Below, one piece after another: positions 38,568-46,519 of a stretch of DNA of 64,000 nucleotides (its first letter is position 1; the number at the start of each line of letters is the position of its first letter). The DNA lies in assembly GCA_016708465.1 (NCBI GenBank), contig JADJFT010000004.1:186001-250000 (forward strand), read 5' to 3'. A program made the translations under genes and the position numbers. The notes below the pieces were generated by a model that did no database searches, had not been told where the DNA came from, and saw nothing but the letters and a program-made list of their open reading frames with translations. The stretch comes from Rhodanobacteraceae bacterium (GTDB taxonomy: Bacteria > Pseudomonadota > Gammaproteobacteria > Xanthomonadales > Ahniellaceae).

Positions 38568-39929
38568 ATGACCATCGAGATCGTGAATCCGTGGACCGGA
38601 CAGGTCGACTATCGCTACACGATGATGGATGGTGCGGCGATTGAAGCGCGGTTGGCGGCAGCTGAGCGCGCATTTCCGGCGTGGTCGGCGCTCACGCTCA
38701 CTGAGCGTGCGGCGGTGCTGCACACGGTTGCGCGTGCCTTGCGGGCAGCCAAAGAGGCCATTGCAAGTGTCGTCAGTTCGGACATGGGCAAGCTGCGGCG
38801 CGAAGCGTTGGCCGAGATCGAAAAGTCGGCCGGCTGCTGCGAGTACTACGCGGAGAACGCCGGTTCGTACATCGCCGACGACATCGTCGCCACTGATGCG
38901 CAGCGCAGCTTCGTGAGCTACGAGCCAATCGGCTGCGTGTTGGCAGTGATGCCGTGGAATTTTCCGATCTGGCAGGTCTTTCGATTTCTCTCGCCGGCAT
39001 TGATGGCGGGGAATGTCGCGGTGTTGAAGCATGCAACCAATGTGCCGCGTTGTGCAGATGTGATCGAACGCGTGTTGCGTGAAGCAGGCGTGCCGGAGGG
39101 CGTGTTCGCGACCCTGCACATCGACAATGTGCAGACTGCTGCGGTCATCGCCGATGCGCGGATCAAGGCAGTGACCTTGACCGGCAGCGAACGTGCTGGC
39201 CGTTCCGTTGCGGCAACCGCTGGCGCGCATTTGAAGAAATGCGTGATGGAACTCGGTGGCAGTGACCCCTTTGTCGTGCTGGCTGACGCCGACCTCGATG
39301 CAGCATTGCCGATCGCGCTGTCATCGCGCTTCGGCAACGCCGGACAGACCTGCATTGCCGCCAAGCGTTTCATCGTCGTCGACGCCGTCGCCGATGCCTT
39401 CACCGAGCGTTTCGTCAATCTTGCTCGCCAGATTGTCGTCGGCGACCCGGGCAGCGAGGCAGCCACCTTGGCACCGATGGCGCGCGCCGATCTGCGCGAG
39501 GCCATACATCGTCAAGTGCAAGCGAGTATCGCGGCCGGCGCCCATCTGCGTTGCGGCGGTGAGCCGCTGGCATTGGCAACCGCCTACCCCGCGACCATTC
39601 TTGATCACGTCGCGTCGGGGATGCCGGCGTATCACGAAGAACTATTTGGTCCAGCAGCAGCGATTCTGCGGGTCAAAGATGAAGCCGAAGCGGTGCGTGT
39701 CGCGAATGACACCAGCTTCGGTTTGGGCGCAAGTATCTGGACGCGTGATCGCGAACGCGGTGAACGCGTTGCACGCGGCATTGCCGCCGGTGCCGTGTTC
39801 GTGAATGCATTGGTGCGCAGCGATGTGCGCCTGCCGTTCGGCGGCACCAAGTCTTCCGGCTTTGGCCGTGAACTCGCCGGTCACGGCATCCACGAATTCA
39901 TGAATATCAAGACGATCTTCGTCGCTTGA
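38568..39929 (+). CDS. sad: Succinate-semialdehyde dehydrogenase, Sad/YneI-like
   Basis: 453-residue aldehyde dehydrogenase, of the shorter Sad/GabD1-type. Catalytic Cys in FGNAGQTCIAAKRFIV (about residue 261), Glu in CVMELGGSDPFVVL (about 228), and MPWNFPIWQVFRFLSPALMA at the cofactor site. It begins 4 bp after the potI stop. It would oxidise succinate semialdehyde from GABA to succinate, the last step of the island's pathway. A dedicated GABA transaminase is not seen here; one of the two class III enzymes may supply it. Confidence 0.86.
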   Translation: MTIEIVNPWTGQVDYRYTMMDGAAIEARLAAAERAFPAWSALTLTERAAVLHTVARALRAAKEAIASVVSSDMGKLRREALAEIEKSAGCCEYYAENAGSYIADDIVATDAQRSFVSYEPIGCVLAVMPWNFPIWQVFRFLSPALMAGNVAVLKHATNVPRCADVIERVLREAGVPEGVFATLHIDNVQTAAVIADARIKAVTLTGSERAGRSVAATAGAHLKKCVMELGGSDPFVVLADADLDAALPIALSSRFGNAGQTCIAAKRFIVVDAVADAFTERFVNLARQIVVGDPGSEAATLAPMARADLREAIHRQVQASIAAGAHLRCGGEPLALATAYPATILDHVASGMPAYHEELFGPAAAILRVKDEAEAVRVANDTSFGLGASIWTRDRERGERVARGIAAGAVFVNALVRSDVRLPFGGTKSSGFGRELAGHGIHEFMNIKTIFVA

Positions 39930-39990
39930 TCGCGATGAGGTCCACTGATGGACTCGAAGCAGCGCCGAGTTCTGCGCATCGGTAGTGCGT

Positions 39991-40644
39991 TCAGCGCTTC
40001 TCGTAATGCCCGCCGAAACTGACGTTCATGCCACCACAGTTCATCGCTGGTTCGGTGACATCGAGCACTTCATCGGTGAAGCGCAGGGTGAGCGTGCAGG
40101 ACCATTCTTCGTTGCCGTCACGGTAATCAACGACGCCGGCATGCAATTCGTGGTCGCCTTCGATGGTGCCAGTGTGGACGTTGCCGTTGTCGGCGTTGCC
40201 GATCCACAGGGCTTCACCGTCGATGCGAACACGCCCGTCTGGTAATGCCTTGACCGTGATCGAAGCGGGCACGCGGTCGTTGTCAAACTTGGGATCGCTG
40301 CGCTCGTATTCGCCGGCCACGGTGTCGGCACTCAACGATTGCCCGAGCGCGTCTTCGAGGTCGATGATGCGTTCGCGATATGCGATACCGATGCAGGTGC
40401 TATCGGCGCAGGCATTGCGACGTTTGATCCACGCACGTTGCGACGCCTTCGGTTCGGCTTCGTCGAGTTCGGCGATGGCCAACGCCTGCCGATAGACCAG
40501 CGACAGGCGCAGGTCGAGATCGGACAACGTGGCATCTGCGCAGATCCGTCGCTCCACTTTGGTCGCGGCTTTGACGCAGTCGAAGCTTGCAGCGCTGCCG
40601 GCCACGGCCGGCAGCGCGAGCAGCGCGATCAGGCCGATCCTCAT
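39991..40644 (-). CDS. LprI-like (lysozyme inhibitor LprI domain) exported protein
   Basis: 217 residues. A signal peptide (MRIGLIALLALPAVAGSAA) precedes the N-terminal LprI/DUF1311 pattern SFDCVKAATKVERRICADAT with LSDLDLRLSLVYRQALAIA and the later cysteine pair NACADSTC. The C-terminal half (YERSDPKFDNDRVPASITVK, VTEPAMNCGGMNVSFGGHYE) is a beta-rich domain I cannot name. The start overlaps the acyl-CoA dehydrogenase stop by 4 bases. Anti-lysozyme activity is known for mycobacterial LprI; here it is only a domain inference. Confidence 0.75.
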   Translation of the reverse strand: MRIGLIALLALPAVAGSAASFDCVKAATKVERRICADATLSDLDLRLSLVYRQALAIAELDEAEPKASQRAWIKRRNACADSTCIGIAYRERIIDLEDALGQSLSADTVAGEYERSDPKFDNDRVPASITVKALPDGRVRIDGEALWIGNADNGNVHTGTIEGDHELHAGVVDYRDGNEEWSCTLTLRFTDEVLDVTEPAMNCGGMNVSFGGHYEKR

Positions 40645-42419
40645 CCGAACGATTCCTCGTCCATCGCCATCAAGGTCGCAGCGCCGGCACGGATCGCGAG
40701 TGCATGAGCGCTGGCGCGCGGCAGAATGCGTGTGAAGTAAAAGCGTGCGGTGTCGAGTTTATTCTTCAGGAAGGCATCGCCGTGCGGGCGCGCATGTGCG
40801 ACCAACGATGCTGAGAAGTAGGCCATCGCGACATAGCCGGAATAGAACAGGTAGTCGACCGACGCCGCGCCCAGTTCCTCGGGGTCCGCCATGCTCGCCT
40901 TGCCGACGTGCAGGGTCAGCTCCTGCCACTGCTGCGCGAGCTGAGTGAGTACCGGAATGAACTCGGCGGTATCCGTATTTCCGGCATTCGCGGCGCATAA
41001 GTCAGCAATCTCCGTCAGGAACAGCTTGAGTCCGGCACCTTGCGACTGCAGCGTCTTGCGGCCGAGCAGATCGAGCGCCTGAATGCCGGTGGTGCCTTCG
41101 TAGATCGTGGTGATGCGGGCATCGCGCGCCAGTTGTTCCATGCCCCATTCGGCGATGTAGCCGTGGCCGCCGTAGATCTGTAACGCGTGATAGGTGCATT
41201 CCACCGCGAGCTCGGTCATCACTGCCTTGACGATCGGCGTCAGGAAACCGAGCAGGTCATCGGCATTCTTTTTCGCTTCGGCATCAGTGCCACGCTCGAA
41301 CGCGTCGACCAGCATGATGGCGCGATAGGTCAGCGCGCGGCCGGCCTCTAAGAAGGCCTTCTGAGTGAGCAGCATGCGCCGAATATCGGGATGCACGATC
41401 AGTGGATCAGCCGGTTTATCCGGGCGTTTTGGACCGCTCAACGACCGCATTTGCAAGCGATCGCGCGCATAGAACAGCGCGTTTTGATACGCCCGTTCAA
41501 TCAGGCCAAGGCCCTGCAAGCCAACTGCGAGGCGTGCGGTATTCATCATCGTGAACATCGCGATCAGGCCGCGATTTGCTTGTCCGATCAGATAACCCTC
41601 GGCGCCGTCGAAGTTCATCACGCAAGTAGCGGAGGCCTTGATGCCCATCTTGTGTTCGATCGAACCGCAGGACAGCGTATTGCGTTCACCGACGCTGCCA
41701 TCACGAGCGGTCTTGAACTTCGGCACGATGAATAGCGAGATGCCCTTGGTGCCAGGTGGTGCGTCGGGCAAGCGCGCGAGCACCAGGTGCACGATGTTCT
41801 CGGTCAGATCATGCTCGCCGGCGGTGATGAAGATCTTGGTGCCGCTGATGCGGTAGCGGCCGTCTGCGGCGGGTTCTGCTTTGGTTTTGAGCAGACCGAG
41901 ATCGGACCCGCAATGCGGTTCGGTCAGGCACATGGTGCCGGTCCAGCGACCCTCGACGATCGGTTTCAGGAACACTTCACGCTGCCATTCCTCGCCGTGG
42001 TGTTTCAGCGCTTCGGTGGCGCCATGCGAGAGCAGCGGGTAGGTACCCCAACTGAGATTCGCGGAGTCGATCATTTCCTTGACGATGGCACCGATGATTT
42101 CTGGCAGGTGTTGGCCGCCATAGGCTTCCGGGGCCGTCAGTCCGCTCCAGCCGCCATCGACGAACTGTGTGTAGGCCGCCTTGAAGCCCTTCGGTGTGGT
42201 GACTTCACCGGCATGCCAGTGGCAGCCTTCTTGGTCACCGCTTCCGTTCAGCGGTGCCAGTACCAGTTCGTTGAACTTGGCGGCCTCGTCGAGCACGGCA
42301 TCGACCAATTCGCGGTTCACGTGTTCGGCACCGGGCAATGCCCTGAAATGAGATTCACCTTGCAATACATCGAACAGCACATAACGCATTTCACGAAGCG
42401 GGGCGGCATAGCGGCTCAT
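40641..42419 (-). CDS. Acyl-CoA dehydrogenase with C-terminal extension (DmdC/FadE-like)
   Basis: 592 residues, longer than classical acyl-CoA dehydrogenases (about 380). It opens MSRYAAPLREMRYVLFDVLQ, typical of the 3-methylmercaptopropionyl-CoA dehydrogenase-like subgroup. Core motifs are CLTEPHCGSDLGLLKTKAEP, RYRISGTKIFITAGEHDL, the flavin region and QIYGGHGYIAEWGMEQLARD then ARITTIYEGTTGIQALDLLG. A C-terminal helical domain follows. The substrate could be a straight-chain or thio-acyl-CoA. AGGAGA precedes the ATG. The stop overlaps the LprI-like gene. Confidence 0.87.
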   Translation of the reverse strand: MSRYAAPLREMRYVLFDVLQGESHFRALPGAEHVNRELVDAVLDEAAKFNELVLAPLNGSGDQEGCHWHAGEVTTPKGFKAAYTQFVDGGWSGLTAPEAYGGQHLPEIIGAIVKEMIDSANLSWGTYPLLSHGATEALKHHGEEWQREVFLKPIVEGRWTGTMCLTEPHCGSDLGLLKTKAEPAADGRYRISGTKIFITAGEHDLTENIVHLVLARLPDAPPGTKGISLFIVPKFKTARDGSVGERNTLSCGSIEHKMGIKASATCVMNFDGAEGYLIGQANRGLIAMFTMMNTARLAVGLQGLGLIERAYQNALFYARDRLQMRSLSGPKRPDKPADPLIVHPDIRRMLLTQKAFLEAGRALTYRAIMLVDAFERGTDAEAKKNADDLLGFLTPIVKAVMTELAVECTYHALQIYGGHGYIAEWGMEQLARDARITTIYEGTTGIQALDLLGRKTLQSQGAGLKLFLTEIADLCAANAGNTDTAEFIPVLTQLAQQWQELTLHVGKASMADPEELGAASVDYLFYSGYVAMAYFSASLVAHARPHGDAFLKNKLDTARFYFTRILPRASAHALAIRAGAATLMAMDEESFG

Positions 42420-42462
42420 CGGAATCTCCTGCAGATTTGAATAGCGTTAACGGCGTGAGCGC

Positions 42463-43050
42463 TCAGCGAAATTCGCCGGGTTTGCCGGGTACTGGGCTGA
42501 GTCGGCTTTCGAAGACGATGTCGTAACTGCGCTTGGGTTCGCTGATATCGACCGTGCCACGCAGCATGTAATGCACCGCCGTGTTGTTCTTGTCGGCCAG
42601 CACCTGCTCGATCTCGCCGCGGCGAGTGGCGTCGGTCGGCACCTTGACCCAATCGCCATTCTGATTCTCGTACTCGAACTCACCTTCAAGGACGCGGTCC
42701 GGTGCGTCGTCGGCAAGTTCAATCGCACTCAGCGGTTCCGCCACAGACTTATCGGCTGACAGGCGCAGATGAACGATCTCGGCATTGTGCGGCGACACGT
42801 CGATGTCGGGCTGCGTGCGTAAACGACCAGCATCGATGCCGGCGACACGCAGTTGCAGATTAATGCCGGCGAAATGCATCGGCACATCACTGTGATTTTG
42901 CAGACGCAGTTCGATGGCGTATGCACCACTGGCCTGCATGACTAGGCGCTGGATCGATACGGCAGGCGGGTTGATGCGTTTCGGCGGCGCCGAAGCGCAG
43001 GCCGCAACGATCAGGGCGAGACTCAGGGTGAACAGTCGGGCTGTGCGCAT
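42463..43050 (-). CDS. LEA14-like (WHy/LEA type 2) lipoprotein
   Basis: 195 residues. Lipoprotein signal MRTARLFTLSLALIVAAC with the lipobox VAAC. One LEA14/WHy-type beta-sandwich follows (VSIQRLVMQASGAYAIELRL, QNHSDVPMHFAGINLQLRVA), of the kind linked to desiccation and envelope stress. The ATG at 43050 is chosen because it yields the lipobox. It is divergent from the slyD gene (96 bp) and 43 bp upstream of the acyl-CoA dehydrogenase on the same strand. Confidence 0.78.
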   Translation of the reverse strand: MRTARLFTLSLALIVAACASAPPKRINPPAVSIQRLVMQASGAYAIELRLQNHSDVPMHFAGINLQLRVAGIDAGRLRTQPDIDVSPHNAEIVHLRLSADKSVAEPLSAIELADDAPDRVLEGEFEYENQNGDWVKVPTDATRRGEIEQVLADKNNTAVHYMLRGTVDISEPKRSYDIVFESRLSPVPGKPGEFR

Positions 43051-43146
43051 GGCAATCCATTCAAACGATAGTTCGAATGCCGAGTGTAGCGGTCGCTTGC
43101 CTTCGAGCGCTATGCTGCGCGCCCGTTTTTGCTTGTGGAGCCGGCC

Positions 43147-43609
43147 ATGCAGGTCGCCAAAGACAAGGTTGTTGTTTTTCATTACACGCTCACTGACGCA
43201 GCCGGCGAGCAAATTGACTCGTCGCGCGAGGGCGTGCCATGGTTCGTTGATCGCTGGCGTCGAGAAAGCGCTGGAAGGCAAGTCAGCGGGCGACAAATTC
43301 GTTATCACCGTGGCGCCCGAGGAAGGCTACGGATTGCGCGACGAAGATCGTACCCAGCGTGTGCCAAAAAAATACTTTCAGGACGGCGACAAGCTGAAGG
43401 TGGGCATGGTCACCGTGCTGAAGTCACAGCAGGGCATGCACCAAGTCACCGTGGTCAAGGTTGGCGCGACCGTGGTCGACATCGATGCCAATCACCCGCT
43501 TGCGGGCAAGACACTGAATTTCGATGTCGAGATCACCGAAGTGCGCGACGCCAGCGAAGAAGAAATCGCCCACGGACACGTACATGGCGCCGGCGGTCAT
43601 CACCACTGA
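43147..43609 (+). CDS. slyD: SlyD-type FKBP peptidyl-prolyl isomerase (internal deletion/frame break)
   Basis: The start MQVAKDKVVVFHYTLTDAAG and IDSSREG are typical SlyD. At about 43236-43238 the frame changes and resumes with HGSLIAGVEKALEGKSAGDK, through APEEGYGLRD and the IF-like chaperone insert, to a His-rich end HGHVHGAGGHHH that binds metal in this family. Relative to SlyD proteins the segment equivalent to LAYLHG is missing, fitting a loss of about 20 bp. This removes part of the prolyl-isomerase active site as well as the frame, so it is a stronger candidate for true damage than the single-base breaks elsewhere. Confidence 0.82.
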
Positions 43610-43686
43610 TAGCATTGCCGGCTAGCGGTGCTTGAGGGCCGGCTGGCGCAGTCGATTTTTCGTCAACATTTGCAGATGGGGAAGTC

Positions 43687-45207
43687 ATGACTCTAAATAG
43701 AATTTGCTTTGGCGCTGCGTTCGGCTTGGCGTTGTCAGTCGTTGCTGTGCCGGTTTCGGCCCAAGATGCCGTGGAGTCTCTTTTCCATGCGTTGAATGCG
43801 CCGACATCACTGATTGTGCGTGGCAGCAGCAGTTGCCCGGCCAGTGCCAGCGTGATTTACGACACCACACATGCATCGTTGCAAGGCGCAGAAATTACCG
43901 CCGCCGCGAACGGTGCTGCGACCTGCATGGGCGATAATGTTGTCACCATCGACCATACGCTGCCGGTCTGCGAGATTGTCGTCGACGTTTTCACGCTCGC
44001 GGCAATCACGCCGTTTGATCTGACACTCGAGATTTTCACCGACTGCACCACGAGCGGCACAGCCGGATCTGCCTGCGGAACTGGTTCGGGTACTTTGATC
44101 GCGAGCTCGACCACGACAGTTACCGGCATCACGCCACCTCCCTTGGGTACGATTTTCTCTGTCGTTTTTCCGGTAAACAATGCCAGCCTCGCAACCGAGG
44201 TGGACAACACGATCTCAGTCAAGATCAATGCCAGTCGTAGCGACGTGTATTGGCGACTTGATGAGACCCCGGCGGTCGGTAGCATTCCCGCCGGCGAACC
44301 AGCCACGAGCGTTGTCCAGCGCTGCGGCAGCGCGGGAGCGAACAATGGTTGTGCGCGTAGTTTCGGCGTCAACAACAATTTCGCAATGACCATCCGCGGT
44401 GCGCCACTGTCGGCCGATCTTTCGATCACCAAGGACGATGGCGTGACCGCAGCGACTGCCGGTGGTACGACGACCTACTCGATTACTGCTAGCAATGCCG
44501 GTCCATCTGCGGTGAATGGCGCGACGGTGGCTGACACGTTCCCGGCCGCATGCACGAGCGTGAACTGGACCTGCACCGGTGCCGGCGCTGCAACTTGCAC
44601 AGCCAACGGCAGCGGGAATATCAACGACACGGTGAACCTCCCGAGTGGCGGCAGCGTCACCTATTCGGCGACTTGTGCAATTTCGCCCGGCGCCAGCGGT
44701 TCGCTATCCAACACTGCAACGGTGACGGGTATCGGTAGCGTGACGGAGGTCGACGGCACCAATAACACCGCGACCGACACCGACACGATTGCGGTGCCGC
44801 TAACCTCGACGCCGGTGACGGGCAGTACGGTGACAACGCCGACACAGACACTTGGCAGTCCCGCAACAACAGCGACCATTTTGTTCCAAAACCCTGGACT
44901 GGCCGATGCGACGGTGACTTGCGTGGCGCCAGCGGCACCGTTTTCCGCCAGCCCGCTCAACTTCCCGGTGGTTGCGGGCGGATCGGCTTCGACCGTCGTG
45001 TCGTTCAATAGCGCGGTCGCCGGTTCCTTCGTCGGCACGCTGAATTGCAGCGCGGGTACGCAGTTGTTCGTATTCAATTTGGCGGGCAGCGCAGGCTCGC
45101 AAGGTGTGCCGGTACCGACGTTGGGCACCGACACCCGCATGCTGCTGGTATTGGCCGCCTTGATCATGGGCATGGTCACACTTGGCCTGCGCGCACGCCG
45201 TAGCTAA
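43687..45207 (+). CDS. Exported DUF11-domain protein with IPTL-CTERM-like anchor
   Basis: 506 residues. A signal peptide (FGAAFGLALSVVAVPVSAQ) is followed by a cysteine-containing beta-rich region. A DUF11 repeat follows (LSADLSITKDDGVTAATAGG, YSITASNAGPSAVNGATVAD), then another beta-sandwich (TATILFQNPGLADATVTCVA). The C-terminus is a short Pro-Thr-Leu motif (VPVPTLG), a hydrophobic helix MLLVLAALIMGMVTLGL and a basic end RARRS, matching the IPTL-CTERM type of protein-sorting signal associated with exosortases. No exosortase is in the window. A strong terminator follows. Function unknown, surface role likely. Confidence 0.8.
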   Translation: MTLNRICFGAAFGLALSVVAVPVSAQDAVESLFHALNAPTSLIVRGSSSCPASASVIYDTTHASLQGAEITAAANGAATCMGDNVVTIDHTLPVCEIVVDVFTLAAITPFDLTLEIFTDCTTSGTAGSACGTGSGTLIASSTTTVTGITPPPLGTIFSVVFPVNNASLATEVDNTISVKINASRSDVYWRLDETPAVGSIPAGEPATSVVQRCGSAGANNGCARSFGVNNNFAMTIRGAPLSADLSITKDDGVTAATAGGTTTYSITASNAGPSAVNGATVADTFPAACTSVNWTCTGAGAATCTANGSGNINDTVNLPSGGSVTYSATCAISPGASGSLSNTATVTGIGSVTEVDGTNNTATDTDTIAVPLTSTPVTGSTVTTPTQTLGSPATTATILFQNPGLADATVTCVAPAAPFSASPLNFPVVAGGSASTVVSFNSAVAGSFVGTLNCSAGTQLFVFNLAGSAGSQGVPVPTLGTDTRMLLVLAALIMGMVTLGLRARRS

Positions 45208-45232
45208 TTCCAGTTCGAGCACAAACCTGACG

Positions 45233-45265
45233 AAAAAGGGTGCCTCTCACGAGGCGCCCTTTTTT
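45233..45265. terminator. Intrinsic terminator between convergent genes
   Basis: Stem AAGGGTGCCTC (45236-45246) pairs with GAGGCGCCCTT (45251-45261), with one G-T pair and a 4-base loop. Flanking A and T runs give a terminator readable in both directions, serving the DUF11 gene and the small minus-strand gene ending at 45272. Confidence 0.9.
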
Positions 45266-45271
45266 AATGGC

Positions 45272-45736
45272 TCATTCGCTGCCGTAGCTCGCTTCGAGTT
45301 TCGCGGCCATGGCTTCGAGTTCGGCCTCGGACATCGATTCCATCTCCTGCATCGAATTGCCGGTGACCTGCTTCAGTGCCGCTGCACCGGCGCCACTGCT
45401 CAGCACTGCTCGCGCTTGGGCCATCGCCGCATTCGCTTCCGCCGCCTTCTGCGCGATATGCGCGTCGTAGCGGCGCGCCACCTCGGCATCCGATTTTCCC
45501 TGCGCTGCGGTACCTAGTGTCTTGCGCTTCTCGGCGGTGATCTGCGCGTCCATCTTTGCGCGCGCGGCAGCCATCATCGCGTCGGCTTCTGCCTTGCGAA
45601 CTTGTTCCTCGCGGATGCTGGCTTCGCGCTTGGCCTGCTCTTCGGCTTCGAGCTTGGCATCCCAGTCCGCGCGGCAGGGTGTCGTGACGACCAGCGACAG
45701 ACTCATCGACAGCAGCAGAACACGAATCATGGACAT
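45272..45736 (-). CDS. Small exported coiled-coil protein, unknown function
   Basis: 154 residues. A signal peptide (MSMIRVLLLSMSLSLVVTTP then CRADWD) is followed by a long Ala/Glu/Lys/Arg-rich helix (AKLEAEEQAKREASIREEQV; AEADAMMAAARAKMDAQITA) and a Met/Glu-rich end. The ATG at 45736 has GAGGAG upstream; the longer open frame beyond it is not gene-like. I do not recognise a family. Its gene is downstream of pssA on the same strand, separated by about 110 bp. Confidence 0.65.
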   Translation of the reverse strand: MSMIRVLLLSMSLSLVVTTPCRADWDAKLEAEEQAKREASIREEQVRKAEADAMMAAARAKMDAQITAEKRKTLGTAAQGKSDAEVARRYDAHIAQKAAEANAAMAQARAVLSSGAGAAALKQVTGNSMQEMESMSEAELEAMAAKLEASYGSE

Positions 45737-45846
45737 CGCAGCACTCCTCGTTGGCTGAGTGCAATCCAGATACGTGATGTTGTGCCGATTCCTGTCACCT
45801 GTGCTTGACCGCCGCCTCGACTGCGGCGTGCTGCGCCTGCGCGAGG

Positions 45847-46518
45847 TCAGGGCTTCGGAATACGGATGCGGCTGATCATCAGTGATCCGGACACACCGAA
45901 CAGCAACGTGAGTGGATGCAGGACATGCCCGGCAAGGTGCAGTTGTCCGAGCCACAGTCGTGTGCCAAGCGCTTCTTGTCCTGCAGCGATGGCGAGCATC
46001 AGCACCAACAGGAATGAGGTCGGGATCGGCGTGCCCTCGAAATGGGTCACTTTGCCGGTGTCATGCGCGAAGGACTCTGCAGTGACGTTGTATCGCGCTA
46101 GTCGCGACACACCGCAGGCGACGAAATAGCCGAGCAGAATTCGGTCATACAAGCCGCGCATACCGCAGGCATAGGCGAGCATGGCCGGCGCGACCCCGAA
46201 AGAAATCACATCCGCCAGTGAATCCAGTTCGCGGCCAAGTGGCGATGACTGTTGGCGCCAGCGTGCGATGCGGCCATCAAGCACGTCGAAGAACAGTGCG
46301 GCGAATACCAATGCAGCGGCGAGATAAACATGCAGCACTGCTCCAGTCGCGACATAGGACATCGCCGAGAACATTGCGCCGATGCCACACACGGCGTTGC
46401 CAAGTGTGAACCAGTCTGCGACGTGGAACTCGCGGATCAGCGCAAACGGCTTCTTCCGCGCAGCGCTGTCGATGCTTTTCGCCTTGGTACTCCCGGCGCG
46501 GACTCTCGACTTCTTCAT
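45847..46518 (-). CDS. pssA: CDP-diacylglycerol--serine O-phosphatidyltransferase
   Basis: About 223 residues, multi-spanning membrane protein of the CDP-alcohol phosphatidyltransferase family. The signature DVLDGRIARW followed by SSPLGRELDSLADVISFGVA supplies the three Asp residues of the D-x2-D-G-x2-A-R-x8-G-x3-D-x3-D motif. FHVADWFTLGNAVCGIGAMF is the usual N-terminal helix of the PssA type II group. It makes phosphatidylserine, precursor of phosphatidylethanolamine. The ATG at 46518 begins one base after the ccmI stop, so it appears to be the last gene of the ccm operon. Confidence 0.88.
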   Translation of the reverse strand: MKKSRVRAGSTKAKSIDSAARKKPFALIREFHVADWFTLGNAVCGIGAMFSAMSYVATGAVLHVYLAAALVFAALFFDVLDGRIARWRQQSSPLGRELDSLADVISFGVAPAMLAYACGMRGLYDRILLGYFVACGVSRLARYNVTAESFAHDTGKVTHFEGTPIPTSFLLVLMLAIAAGQEALGTRLWLGQLHLAGHVLHPLTLLFGVSGSLMISRIRIPKP

Positions 46519-46519
46519 C

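Noticed and set aside
39930..39990. Small inverted repeat GTCCA/TGGAC between sad and the LprI-like gene as a terminator
   Set aside because: The stem is only 5 bp with no T tract, too weak to support.
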